Shown: positions 41,669 to 49,561 of the stretch, one piece after another
Numbering within the stretch: the first letter of the stretch is position 1
How the letters are laid out: every line of letters begins with the position of its first letter
Notes under the pieces: model-generated
Told to the model about the DNA's origin: nothing
The model's database searches: none
The model's input: only the letters and a program-made list of their open reading frames with translations
DNA from: Eupransor demetentiae
GTDB taxonomy: Bacteria > Bacillota > Bacilli > Lactobacillales > Lactobacillaceae
Assembly (NCBI RefSeq): GCF_963930865.1
Contig: NZ_CAWVOH010000001.1
Span: forward strand, 620,001-684,000
Length of the DNA: 64,000 nt
Reading direction: 5' to 3'
Made by a program: the position numbers and the translations under genes

Positions 41669-42544
41669 TTATGTATTATGTCGGCGCCAGCGCCAAGCTA
41701 AAATGGCTGCCGGAAGGCCTAGCATTAGTCGCCAGCCCAGGCTAAGCACTTTCCTCTGACGCTCGTCTTTAGCGACAAAATGTTGATAAGTTAGGGCAGC
41801 CAGGGCAGCTTTCAACCGTGTTTGGAGTGGGAAAACTGCCGCCACCATGTCGGCATAATAAGTAACCATAGCCCGCGGTGCTTTCAACCGGTTAGCCCGT
41901 CCTTGGTCCGACAAGCCACCGGCCTGATAGCCCCCGACGACCAGGACACCCTGGTAATCCGCCGTCAAATAGTGACGGGCGATTTGATTCCAGAGCCAGC
42001 CTTCCGGGAAGAAACGCTCGCCCGGATAATCTGGAAAGGGAAACTGTTTCAGTGCTTGCGTGAGGACCGTTTCGGCAAAATCACCACCGATACGCTGTTT
42101 CACCCGATAATCAAGTTCGCTGCCGCGATAGGCCTTTTGTGGGAAATGACCCAGTAAATCCCCTGCAGCGTCAGCCTGCTCAAAAACAACCGTCCCGTAG
42201 CGCTGATAATCACCCAGGGCTTCCCAAGCAGCCTTAACGCGTGCCACGCCATCAGCGACCAAAGTGTCATCCGAATCAACAATAATCGTGACCTCGCCGC
42301 TAATCCACTGTGTGGCTGCGTTCATGCCTCGAAATTTCCCACCGTTTTTTTGTAAATGATAGTCCAGTTCGAAGTGCGGATTTTCCGCCTTAAAGGCCTC
42401 CGCCACCGCCTGGGTATCGTCTTTGGAGCCATCATCAACGATTAGCCACTGAAAGTCCTGGTCGTTTTGGGCCTGTAGCGAAGCAAAAAGCCGCTGCAGT
42501 TCATGAGCACGGTTATATGTGACGGTTAAAACGGTAACATTCAT
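41669..42544 (-). CDS. Glycosyltransferase family 2
   Basis: GT-A glycosyltransferase of 291 residues. VTVLTVTYNRAHELQRLF, WLIVDDGSKDDTQ and IIVDSDDTL are the nucleotide and DxD sites; GGKFRGMNAATQ replaces the N-x-G segment. The central segment FPEGWLWNQIARHY is typical of lactic-acid-bacterial GT2 enzymes that end polysaccharide side chains. The C-terminus is basic (AWRWRRHNT). The ATG at 42544 overlaps the upstream stop by one base and has GAGG seven bases before it. Confidence 0.9.
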   Translation of the reverse strand: MNVTVLTVTYNRAHELQRLFASLQAQNDQDFQWLIVDDGSKDDTQAVAEAFKAENPHFELDYHLQKNGGKFRGMNAATQWISGEVTIIVDSDDTLVADGVARVKAAWEALGDYQRYGTVVFEQADAAGDLLGHFPQKAYRGSELDYRVKQRIGGDFAETVLTQALKQFPFPDYPGERFFPEGWLWNQIARHYLTADYQGVLVVGGYQAGGLSDQGRANRLKAPRAMVTYYADMVAAVFPLQTRLKAALAALTYQHFVAKDERQRKVLSLGWRLMLGLPAAILAWRWRRHNT

Positions 42545-43587
42545 CAATCTTCCTCGTACAATTTAGTAAGTCGACCGACAAAATCCGACACCCGGTTGAC
42601 TTCCTGACCACGCTTCGCGGCCGCCTCAGCCTTTTGGTGCCGGTAGGCTTCATTGGTCAACAGCCGCTCAATTTCATCCCGTAATGCAGCGACATCATTG
42701 CTGGCCAAACCAACTTGCTTGTTAACCAAATCGGTTAGGCCCCCCACCGCCGTGCTAACGACTGGATCACCAAGCAATTCGGCTTCCAAAGCCACAAGCC
42801 CAAAGCCTTCGACTCGGGAGGTTAAGACCATTATTTTAGCGGCTTTCATGTAAGGATAGGGATTGTCGTGGTATCCGAGTAATTCAATCTGTTGATTTAG
42901 TCCCAAAGTTTGGATTTGCTGACGAATATCCCCTTCCAAAGGGCCATCCCCCACAATGCGGACTGTCCATGCCGAATAGCGATGCAAAAGTGGTGCAATC
43001 ATTTCCAAGAAAAAGTCGTAACCCTTTTGGGGAACCAAGCGGCCAACTAAAATGATGTCCACCGGATCCGCCTCGAAAGCAGCAACCTTTTCTGCTAATA
43101 TTTCCGGGTTCACGATGTTGGGCAGCACCTGGGCTTTTTTAGCTAGCGCTTTTTTAAAATAGTACTCGTCAATAACGGCCTGAGAAACAACCAGAACCTG
43201 GTCGAAGGCTGGTAAGGCCCAACGGTACAGGATGGATAAGGGACTTAACTTCGTCATCCGGGCATCGTTACTATGTAAGTGGGAAATGATATGACCGCCA
43301 TAAGCGTGAATCCGACGGCGATTAAGTGCTGCTGCAATTGATGCTGTAAAATCATGTGCTTGGACAATATCAGGCTGGTAACGGTCAATGACAGCGCCCA
43401 GCGACTTAACCGACAGATCCTCGATGGTTAAATGTTCCACACCATACTTGGCCAAAACAGCATTAATGCGACCATCCGGCGAAACGTAAACATGCTTGGC
43501 ATCCTTGACTAGCAGGGCAATATTTAACACCACATTTTCCGCACCCGAATAATTGCCTGTATTCAAAAAATGAAACACTGTTTTCAT
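42544..43587 (-). CDS. Glycosyltransferase family 4
   Basis: Retaining GT-B glycosyltransferase, 347 residues. The N-terminal domain starts FHFLNTGNYSGAENVVLNIA, with the GAE acceptor-side glycine loop. DIILVGRLVPQKGYDFFL marks the start of the C-terminal donor domain. RVEGFGLVALEAELLGDPVV contains the EGFGLxxLEA signature (the usual EX7E). It starts one base before the end of the next upstream gene region and overlaps the GT2 start. Sugar specificity is unknown. Confidence 0.9.
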   Translation of the reverse strand: MKTVFHFLNTGNYSGAENVVLNIALLVKDAKHVYVSPDGRINAVLAKYGVEHLTIEDLSVKSLGAVIDRYQPDIVQAHDFTASIAAALNRRRIHAYGGHIISHLHSNDARMTKLSPLSILYRWALPAFDQVLVVSQAVIDEYYFKKALAKKAQVLPNIVNPEILAEKVAAFEADPVDIILVGRLVPQKGYDFFLEMIAPLLHRYSAWTVRIVGDGPLEGDIRQQIQTLGLNQQIELLGYHDNPYPYMKAAKIMVLTSRVEGFGLVALEAELLGDPVVSTAVGGLTDLVNKQVGLASNDVAALRDEIERLLTNEAYRHQKAEAAAKRGQEVNRVSDFVGRLTKLYEED

Positions 43588-43588
43588 C

Positions 43589-44731
43589 TCAGTCCTCCAT
43601 TTCCTTTAAAATCTCCGCCAAGCGTTGCTTGATAGCGGGATAATCAAATTGCTGGGCGGCTTTTTGAGCAGCCACACCCAAATTGCGATCGTCGTGCAAG
43701 TAGGTCAAAATTGCGGCCTGTAATTGCTCCAAATCATTATCGGCAAAACCATAACCCGTCACGCCATCTTCCACGTAATCCTGAATGCCACGGACTTGGG
43801 CATAAATCAGGGGTAAACCGGCGGCCATTGCCTCCATGCCTGCCACCATCAAGCCTTCAAAGCGTGAAGGGAAAACAGCAGCATCGGCGACATGGTACAA
43901 GTCGGCCACATCACTGCGATAACCGAGCAAGCGCACCCGCTCTTGCAAACCATGTTCCACAATATATTCCTGCAGTTCTGCTTTCAAAGGGCCTAAGCCA
44001 ACAATCCAGTAGGACCAGTCCTTTTCGGGCAACTTAGCCATCGCTTCCAAGACCAAACGATGATTCTTGCGGGCCGACAACTCCCCGACTGAAATCAACA
44101 AACGTTGGTTGTCCACAAGGCCCAAATCCTTGCGAATTTTCGTCCGCTTCGCGGCCGAAATCCCTGCAGCAAAACGTTGGTAATCAATGCCAACCCCATT
44201 AATTCTTTCAACGCTTTGAGCATGGAAACGTTGCCGTGCTAAATCTTCATCCTCTTGATTAATAGTGACTAATACCTTGGTCCAGCGAGACAGGAACTTT
44301 TCAATTGGATAGTACAAGACCCAACTTTTCCAACCAGCGCCCTTATAAAATTGGAAACCATGGGCATAATAAAGAACCGGAATCCGGCGTTGATGCGCAA
44401 GAATCCGGCTTAAAACGGAGGCTAAAGAAGCCTGTGTATATACAAAGGACCAATCGTCCTTCATAATTTTTTTCAAACTTTGGTAAGCTCGCCAGTTACC
44501 CGCAATTGATCCGGCTCCACGAGGAAAATCAACGCCGTAAACCGACACCTTCAAGCTAGCCAACTTTTCCTTCAACTGCTCTGCTGCCGCAGTTGTAATG
44601 GTCCCCGGTTCCTTGAAATTAGCCGCCACCGCTACTTGATAACCTTGTGACTGCAAAATTTCAATCGTGGGCATGGTAAATTGTTGAATCATCGAAGCCG
44701 TCGACGAAACGATTAATACTTTTTTAACCAC
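43589..44731 (-). CDS. Glycosyltransferase family 4 (EpsD/CpsF-like)
   Basis: Retaining GT-B enzyme, 380 residues. The N-terminus KKVLIVSSTASMIQQFTMP and the YYAHGFQFYKGAGW segment are typical of glycosyltransferases acting second, directly after the priming transferase (EpsD in Bacillus). The donor domain starts LLISVGELSARKNHRLVLEA and SRFEGLMVAGMEAMAAGLPL is the EX7E-type motif. It lies 14 bases after the priming transferase gene, which agrees with a role on the second sugar. Confidence 0.88.
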   Translation of the reverse strand: MVKKVLIVSSTASMIQQFTMPTIEILQSQGYQVAVAANFKEPGTITTAAAEQLKEKLASLKVSVYGVDFPRGAGSIAGNWRAYQSLKKIMKDDWSFVYTQASLASVLSRILAHQRRIPVLYYAHGFQFYKGAGWKSWVLYYPIEKFLSRWTKVLVTINQEDEDLARQRFHAQSVERINGVGIDYQRFAAGISAAKRTKIRKDLGLVDNQRLLISVGELSARKNHRLVLEAMAKLPEKDWSYWIVGLGPLKAELQEYIVEHGLQERVRLLGYRSDVADLYHVADAAVFPSRFEGLMVAGMEAMAAGLPLIYAQVRGIQDYVEDGVTGYGFADNDLEQLQAAILTYLHDDRNLGVAAQKAAQQFDYPAIKQRLAEILKEMED

Positions 44732-44745
44732 GACAACCTTCTCTC

Positions 44746-45321
44746 TTACTGAAAAATACCGTCCGACTGTAAGACTTTAACAATCGTTTGCAAAAGAATA
44801 TCAAAATCCATCCGCAGCGAAACGTTACGGGCATATTCGGCATCATAAGAAGCCTTCTTAATGTCGGAAATCGCGTTACGACCATGAATCTGAGCCCAAC
44901 CGGTAATGCCAGGTCGCACCTTGTCGGCCCCCATTTCCCGGCGCAAATCCAAAACTTCCTTGTCAACGATGGCAAGGGGCCGTGGCCCCACGAAGGACAT
45001 GTCGCCCTTGATGACATTTAGCAGCTGAGGCAATTCGTCAATGGAAGTTTTGCGCATAAAGTAGCCGAAAGGCGTGATATAACTACGGATATCCGCGATG
45101 TCGTGGTTGGCCATCATGGGCGTGCCCACCCGCATCGAGCGGAATTTATAAACCATAAAAGGCTTGGAATCCAAGCCGAACCGTTCTTGCTTGAAAAGAA
45201 CTGGGCCCGGTGAAGAAAGTTTAACCATCAAGGCCACGCCTAATAGCGGAATGGCCGCAAAAATCAGCGTAAGCAGCGCCACCGAAAAGTCAATGGCACG
45301 CTTAAAGTACTTCTTGTACAT
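44746..45321 (-). CDS. Priming sugar transferase (undecaprenyl-phosphate glycosyl-1-phosphate transferase)
   Basis: Transfers a sugar 1-phosphate to undecaprenyl phosphate, starting the repeat unit. The 191-residue product has the short monotopic PGT form, lacking the N-terminal membrane domain of WbaP. One hydrophobic re-entrant segment (about 12-32) is followed by KFRSMRVGTP, the catalytic region with RKTSIDELPQLLNV, and KGDMSFVGPRPL and RPGITGWAQIHGRN. The ATG at 45319-45321 is chosen because GGGGAGG lies seven bases upstream; the longer frame from 45366 has no site. Confidence 0.92.
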   Translation of the reverse strand: MYKKYFKRAIDFSVALLTLIFAAIPLLGVALMVKLSSPGPVLFKQERFGLDSKPFMVYKFRSMRVGTPMMANHDIADIRSYITPFGYFMRKTSIDELPQLLNVIKGDMSFVGPRPLAIVDKEVLDLRREMGADKVRPGITGWAQIHGRNAISDIKKASYDAEYARNVSLRMDFDILLQTIVKVLQSDGIFQ

Positions 45322-45366
45322 GTCTTGACCTCCCCGACTGAAGTCTTTTTTGGCTAATGTATCCAT

Positions 45367-46047
45367 TTATTCAGTCCGTTCTACGACGCCTAGAATTCTA
45401 GCACCTGATAATTTCAAATTGGCAAGTGCACGTTCAATGCTCTTACGCGCCGTTTTATTCATTTTGACAACCATGGCCACTCCATCAACCTTACTAGCTA
45501 AAATCTGGGCGTCCGTGGCTTCATCAAGGGCGGGTGAATCAATAATCACCATGTCGTAGTTGTCCTCTGCCCAAGCCAACAGTTGACTCATCTTTTTCGA
45601 TTCGAGCAGTTCGACTGGGTTGGGTGGCAATGGGCCACTCGTAATGACGGACAAATTATCAACAAAGGTCATCTTCAGGGCATCGTACTTCCCATTGACC
45701 TTCAAACCCGCAATGGAAGTCGTTAAACCACCATGGTTATCCAAGTAAAAAGTCTTATCCAAATTAGGATGTCGCAAATCCGCATCAATTAGCAAAACCT
45801 GTTTACCAGCTTTCGCCCAAGTTGCCGCCAAGTTTGCCGCAACGGTACTCTTGCCATCGCCAACTTCGGCCGAGGTCACCAAGATGGAATGGAACTTTGC
45901 CAAGGAAGAACCAACGAATTCGATGTTGGTTCGCAAGGAACGAAATTCCTCTGCCTGACGGCTAGCGGGGGCCAAAAAAGCAACTAAGGGACTAGCAACG
46001 CCCTGATAAGCCACCTGGCCATTATGTTGTGCTTTAAAGAATGACAT
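45367..46047 (-). CDS. CpsD/Wze-like tyrosine-protein kinase (BY-kinase) lacking a Tyr tail
   Basis: Cytoplasmic ATPase of the bacterial tyrosine kinase type, which works with the membrane chain-length protein to control polymer length. 226 residues. Walker A is SAEVGDGKST (60-68), Walker A' LLIDADLRHP (85-94) and Walker B MVIIDSPAL. The EFRSLRTNI helix near 34-42 is the oligomerisation motif. The protein stops at GVVERTE, so the C-terminal tyrosine cluster that is normally autophosphorylated is absent. No cognate phosphatase gene is nearby. Confidence 0.88.
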   Translation of the reverse strand: MSFFKAQHNGQVAYQGVASPLVAFLAPASRQAEEFRSLRTNIEFVGSSLAKFHSILVTSAEVGDGKSTVAANLAATWAKAGKQVLLIDADLRHPNLDKTFYLDNHGGLTTSIAGLKVNGKYDALKMTFVDNLSVITSGPLPPNPVELLESKKMSQLLAWAEDNYDMVIIDSPALDEATDAQILASKVDGVAMVVKMNKTARKSIERALANLKLSGARILGVVERTE

Positions 46048-46062
46048 GGATAATCCCCGCCT

Positions 46063-46833
46063 TTAATTTTCTATAAGCGTCTGACGCTGTTGCGCCTCTT
46101 CATTAAGCTTCTGCCCCACCGTTGGCAAGGCGCCGATGTAAGAAACCTCGCCTAGGTTTAACAGGCCTAAGTCGTCCGTTAGATAGGAAATTTCCTTCAC
46201 TGAACGATCCGTTAGGAACTGGAGCAAGCCCCAAAGCATACCCACAAGCAAACCCAGCACCGCAGCAGCCAAGGTAATCATCTTCACGTTGGGTGAAACC
46301 GGTGATAAATGGCCATCGGCCTTGGAAAGAATCGAAACGTTCTTAATGTTCATCAAAGAATAAATTTTTTGCTTAAAGACCTGTGCCGTTTCGTTGGCCA
46401 CATCCGCGGCCATCTGTGGATTTTTCGAGCGAGCATTCACCGAAAAAACCTGTGAGTTGTTGGTCGAATTCGTTGATAGCATGCCCGAAACCTGACTAGC
46501 CGTCATCCCAGGGTAGTGCCGTGGCAAATCATTCGACTTATCCGACAAATTCTTGGCAACGGCTTCTTGAATAATGGGACGGGCAATGATGTCCTTGTAG
46601 GTTGTAATCAATTGAATGGCCGCCTGTTGGTCATCTACTTGATTACTATCCTTTTCCTTGCCGTCCGCCTTGCGGTTAACCAAAATTGACACCGTCGCCT
46701 GATAAGTCGGTTGAATCGCAATTTTGGCATAAGAAAAACCAGCGATGCCGAATAAGGCGGCTAGGAAAAACATCTTTTTCCAATTCTTTTTTAGAAGCTC
46801 AAGCAATTGGCTTAAATCAAAAACGTTTTCCAT
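46063..46833 (-). CDS. Chain-length regulator / CpsC-like kinase activator (Wzz family)
   Basis: Membrane protein of 256 residues with two helices: one near residues 22-42 and one near 205-230, flanking an extracellular helical domain with the family pattern PTYQATVSILV. The short cytoplasmic tail after the second helix would activate the BY-kinase. The ATG at 46831-46833 is chosen because it opens the usual MENVFDLSQLLELLKKNWKK-type N-terminus and has AAGGAAA upstream. It lies 39 bases after map and 15 before the kinase gene. Confidence 0.9.
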   Translation of the reverse strand: MENVFDLSQLLELLKKNWKKMFFLAALFGIAGFSYAKIAIQPTYQATVSILVNRKADGKEKDSNQVDDQQAAIQLITTYKDIIARPIIQEAVAKNLSDKSNDLPRHYPGMTASQVSGMLSTNSTNNSQVFSVNARSKNPQMAADVANETAQVFKQKIYSLMNIKNVSILSKADGHLSPVSPNVKMITLAAAVLGLLVGMLWGLLQFLTDRSVKEISYLTDDLGLLNLGEVSYIGALPTVGQKLNEEAQQRQTLIEN

Positions 46834-46872
46834 AGCGCACAACTTTCCTTCCCACAGCAAGCTGGTTTTTCG

Positions 46873-47670
46873 TTAACCCTTGTAAATGTATTTCGCGTCC
46901 TCTTCCGGATCTTGAATGGTCAAGATCTTAGGACCGTCCTTGGTAATGGCCAGGGTATGCTCGTACTGGGCAGACCAGGAACCATCGGCCGTACGTACCG
47001 TCCAGCCATCTTCAGGGGTGTCATCCGTTGTGACCTCCCAGCCCCCGAGATTAATCATTGGTTCAATGGTAATAGTCATTCCTTCGCGCAAACGCAGACC
47101 GTGACCGGCTTTACCATAATGCGGCACTTGTGGTTCTTCGTGCATCGTTGGACCGATTCCGTGGCCAATGTACTGGCGCACATCACCATAGTGGTGTTGG
47201 TTTTCGGTGTAGTCCTGAATAACCGCTCCGATATCACCAATTCGGTTACCAATTACAGCCTGGTCAATCCCAAGATAAAGCGCCTTCTTGGTCACTTCCA
47301 TCAACTTCTTAACTTCTGGTGAAACTTCACCGACAGCGTAAGTCCAAGCAGAGTCAGACAAAGCACCGTCCAAGCTAATGACCGTATCAACCTTCAAAAG
47401 ATCGCCGTTCTTAAGCTTTAGGCCCTTACGAGGCAAACCGTGGGCCACTTCGTTGTTAATGGAGATAGTCGTAGCGTACTTAAAGCCTTCAAAACCGATT
47501 TGGACGGCAACCCCGCCATGACTTTCAATGTATTCGCGACAACGGGTTTCAATTTCCCAGGTGTCAATTCCGGGCTTAACCAAAGTACGCAACATGCGGT
47601 GCATACCAGCCATCAGTTCCCCGGACTTCTTCATCGCTTCAATTTCACGGGGTGACTTTAATGAAATCAT
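46873..47670 (-). CDS. map: Methionine aminopeptidase
   Basis: Removes the initiator Met from new proteins; type I, 265 residues. The metal ligands are visible: Asp in KVDTVISLDG, Asp in LSDSAWTY, His in GHGIGPTMHEEP, Glu in IEPMINLG and Glu in YEHTLAI. The substrate-lid His is kept in NEVAHGLP. The N-terminus ISLKSPREIEAMKKSGEL is normal. It is the first gene of the transcript that leads into the polysaccharide genes, an unusual partner for this essential enzyme. Confidence 0.95.
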   Translation of the reverse strand: MISLKSPREIEAMKKSGELMAGMHRMLRTLVKPGIDTWEIETRCREYIESHGGVAVQIGFEGFKYATTISINNEVAHGLPRKGLKLKNGDLLKVDTVISLDGALSDSAWTYAVGEVSPEVKKLMEVTKKALYLGIDQAVIGNRIGDIGAVIQDYTENQHHYGDVRQYIGHGIGPTMHEEPQVPHYGKAGHGLRLREGMTITIEPMINLGGWEVTTDDTPEDGWTVRTADGSWSAQYEHTLAITKDGPKILTIQDPEEDAKYIYKG

Positions 47671-47710
47671 ATTTTTTGCCTCTTTTTGTGATAAATTTTC
47701 TTCACTTCGT

Positions 47711-47719
47711 ATTATAACA
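47711..47719 (-). promoter_or_regulatory. Extended -10 promoter of map and the polysaccharide operon
   Basis: Minus-strand TGTTATAAT, an extended -10 element, about 41 bases before the map start codon. No good -35 hexamer is seen, as is common for extended -10 promoters. As no other clear promoter was found inside the 12-gene cluster, it may drive the whole operon. Confidence 0.5.
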
Positions 47720-47791
47720 TTAATGGCTCAGAGCTTAAGGGCTAGGGCCTTAGCGTTAATAGATAGTAATATTTGTCATATTTATGCAACA

Positions 47792-47821
47792 AAAAAGCCA
47801 CTCTCGAAAGAGTGACTTTTT
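47792..47821 (-). terminator. Terminator of the LPSTG surface protein gene
   Basis: Stem AAAAAG-c-CACTCT / AGAGTG-a-CTTTTT with a CGAA loop and T run on the minus strand. A further inverted repeat with 10-bp arms (ACGATTTATT, 47842-47862) lies between it and the stop codon at 47866. Confidence 0.8.
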
Positions 47822-47865
47822 AACTAGACGTTGTGCACGCCACGATTTATTAAATAAATCGTATC

Positions 47866-48777
47866 TTAGTGCTTACGCTTGTATGACAATGCACCGAATG
47901 ATGCAGCAACAGCAGCAGCACCAAGAGCGATTACGCCGGCGTTGTTGTTGTTAGCAGCCTTAACACCAGTTGATGGCAAAGCTGAGTCCTTGTGAGCAGC
48001 AGGTGCGACAGGAGTGTCGTTTGCTGGCGTTACAGGAGTGTCATCTGCAGGAGTTGGCTTTGGAGTTGGAGTTGGGTTAACTGGCTTGTCAGCAGGGAAG
48101 TGAGCAGTGGTTACAGTAGTCTTTTCTGAACCAACGATCAACTTGTTCCATACAGGCAAGTTAGTTGCACCGGCACCTGACAAGTCAGCTGAGATAGGAT
48201 CCATTTCGTAGTGCAATGCGTATTCCTTACCAGCTTCTGGGGTAAAGGTAATAGCGGCACCAGTAACACCAGCTTGAGTTCCTTCGATTACCAAAGGATT
48301 TGAAGCAGTTGCTGAGGCATCCTTAACTTCTGAGTTAGCGCCATCCTTGTCACCAGCGGCAGTAGTAATCCATACCTTCAAACGACCGTTTGCGTCTGAT
48401 GAGCTAGTGTACATATCTGGGAAGTTGCTTGAACGATCTGCCATGATTGCCAAAGCAGTCTTTTGACCGTCAACGAAGTTTGATCCGTTGATGTTGATCG
48501 TGTGGATTCCAGAAGTGAAATCGTTAGCGTCGATAGCACCTTCTTGGGCGTTAACAACTGGGCTTACAGTAGTGTAAGTCTGGTCATGTGAACCATCTGC
48601 GTTAGTAGTCGTAGTGGTCGTAGTTTGTGAACCGTCAGCGTTCTTAACAGTTCCGTCTGGGCGCATTGAATCAGCGTTAGCTGCGTTCATTGCTACAGCA
48701 GGAGCCATTGCCAATGCAGCAGCTGCACCAGCGACAACCCAAGCCTTACCTGACTTGTACATCTTAGTGTTATTCAT
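47866..48777 (-). CDS. LPSTG-anchored surface protein with KxYKxGKxW-type signal peptide
   Basis: The 303-residue product begins with the motif KMYKSGKAWVVAG and a hydrophobic stretch, cleaved after AANAD or nearby. A Thr-rich segment (TTTTTTNADGS) is followed by a beta-rich domain of about 150 residues that I cannot assign; it may relate to the NEAT-like neighbours. A Pro-Thr spacer (NPTPTPKPTP) leads to the sortase site LPSTG, a hydrophobic helix and the tail YKRKH. So it is cell-wall anchored. The ATG at 48775-48777 has GGAGG upstream. Function unknown, perhaps adhesion. Confidence 0.85.
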   Translation of the reverse strand: MNNTKMYKSGKAWVVAGAAAALAMAPAVAMNAANADSMRPDGTVKNADGSQTTTTTTTNADGSHDQTYTTVSPVVNAQEGAIDANDFTSGIHTININGSNFVDGQKTALAIMADRSSNFPDMYTSSSDANGRLKVWITTAAGDKDGANSEVKDASATASNPLVIEGTQAGVTGAAITFTPEAGKEYALHYEMDPISADLSGAGATNLPVWNKLIVGSEKTTVTTAHFPADKPVNPTPTPKPTPADDTPVTPANDTPVAPAAHKDSALPSTGVKAANNNNAGVIALGAAAVAASFGALSYKRKH

Positions 48778-49142
48778 AATGATCTTTCCTCCATCTAGAA
48801 ATGAATAAGTATGTGCAATCCTTTTCTGCTGTTCTAGGAACAACTCCGGCGTGCACTTATTCCGTGTGTAATCTCTTACAACACATTTATTATAACCCAC
48901 AACCACGCGAAAAAACAAAGTATTTTTTTTAATTTGTGAGTATTTTGTAAAACAAATGAAATATTTCATCTGGCATAAATGACGCTTTTTGTTCATAATC
49001 GGACAGATATAGGCCATTTACGAGACATTAATGTCTTTTTTGCCTAAAAAACACCCTTCTGATATGTTTCATTTTGGTTACAAAAAGATTCGATTTTAAC
49101 TATACCAATTCGCTTTTTTCTTCGAATAATTACTAAAATCGA
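48778..49142. other. Gene-free stretch: promoter and long leader of the LPSTG gene
   Basis: No gene was seen here. On the minus strand a TATAAT at 48889-48894 would give a leader of about 105 bases for the LPSTG gene. Upstream of it lies a very A/T-rich tract (48911-48960) with T runs that could act as an UP element or curved DNA. Nothing else was recognised. Confidence 0.45.
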
Positions 49143-49171
49143 TTGACAAAAGCCCCCTACTTTTCCATAAT
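49143..49171 (+). promoter_or_regulatory. Strong promoter of the CsbD-like gene
   Basis: A perfect -35 TTGACA (49143-49148), 17-base spacer and CATAAT (49166-49171). It is followed by AAGGAG (49187-49192) nine bases before the ATG. A near-consensus promoter suggests high expression. Confidence 0.75.
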
Positions 49172-49201
49172 TGACTTAACAAATAAAAGGAGATTCAAAT
49201 T

Positions 49202-49468
49202 ATGAAGAACTTTTTGCTAGGTGTTTCATTGGTAGCTAACGCCGGTTTGGCTTACTTGCTATTGAAGGACGAGGATGCTGTCAAGGACTTGCGCGAAAAG
49301 GCTGATGCAATCACTGATCAACTTTCTGGTAAGGCACAAGAAATTAAGGGCGACTGGTCCGGCGACAAGATGGACTCATTGAAGGGTAACTTCACTGAAG
49401 CTAAGGGTAAGGTCAAGGAAGGTCTTAACAAGTTTAAGAACCAAGCCGATGCCGCTGACGCTGAATAA
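49202..49468 (+). CDS. CsbD-like small stress protein with N-terminal membrane helix
   Basis: The 88-residue product has a hydrophobic N-terminal helix (FLLGVSLVANAGLAYLLL, residues 4-21) and then a highly charged, Lys, Asp and Glu-rich helix with GKAQEIKGDWSGDK and EAKGKVKEGL, the repeat pattern of CsbD/YtxH-type general stress proteins. Probably tethered to the inner face of the membrane. It stands alone among surface-protein genes, with a near-consensus promoter and its own terminator, which suggests an abundant product. A second, shorter CsbD-like gene is at 55404-55565. Confidence 0.7.
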   Translation: MKNFLLGVSLVANAGLAYLLLKDEDAVKDLREKADAITDQLSGKAQEIKGDWSGDKMDSLKGNFTEAKGKVKEGLNKFKNQADAADAE

Positions 49469-49483
49469 TAAGACGATTTAAAG

Positions 49484-49508
49484 AGCCGACGAAAGTCGGC
49501 TTTTTTTT
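49484..49508 (+). terminator. Terminator of the CsbD-like gene
   Basis: Stem AGCCGAC / GTCGGCT with a GAAA tetraloop and a run of eight T, 16 bases after the stop codon. Confidence 0.9.
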
Positions 49509-49527
49509 GTTGTTCTCAAAATAAAAA

Positions 49528-49547
49528 AGACACCCGAAGGTGTCTTC
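49528..49547 (-). terminator. Terminator of the two-domain NEAT-like protein gene
   Basis: Stem AAGACACC / GGTGTCTT with a four-base loop and a T run on the minus strand, 15 bases after the stop at 49562. Confidence 0.88.
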
Positions 49548-49561
49548 CTAGAAAGATTTAA

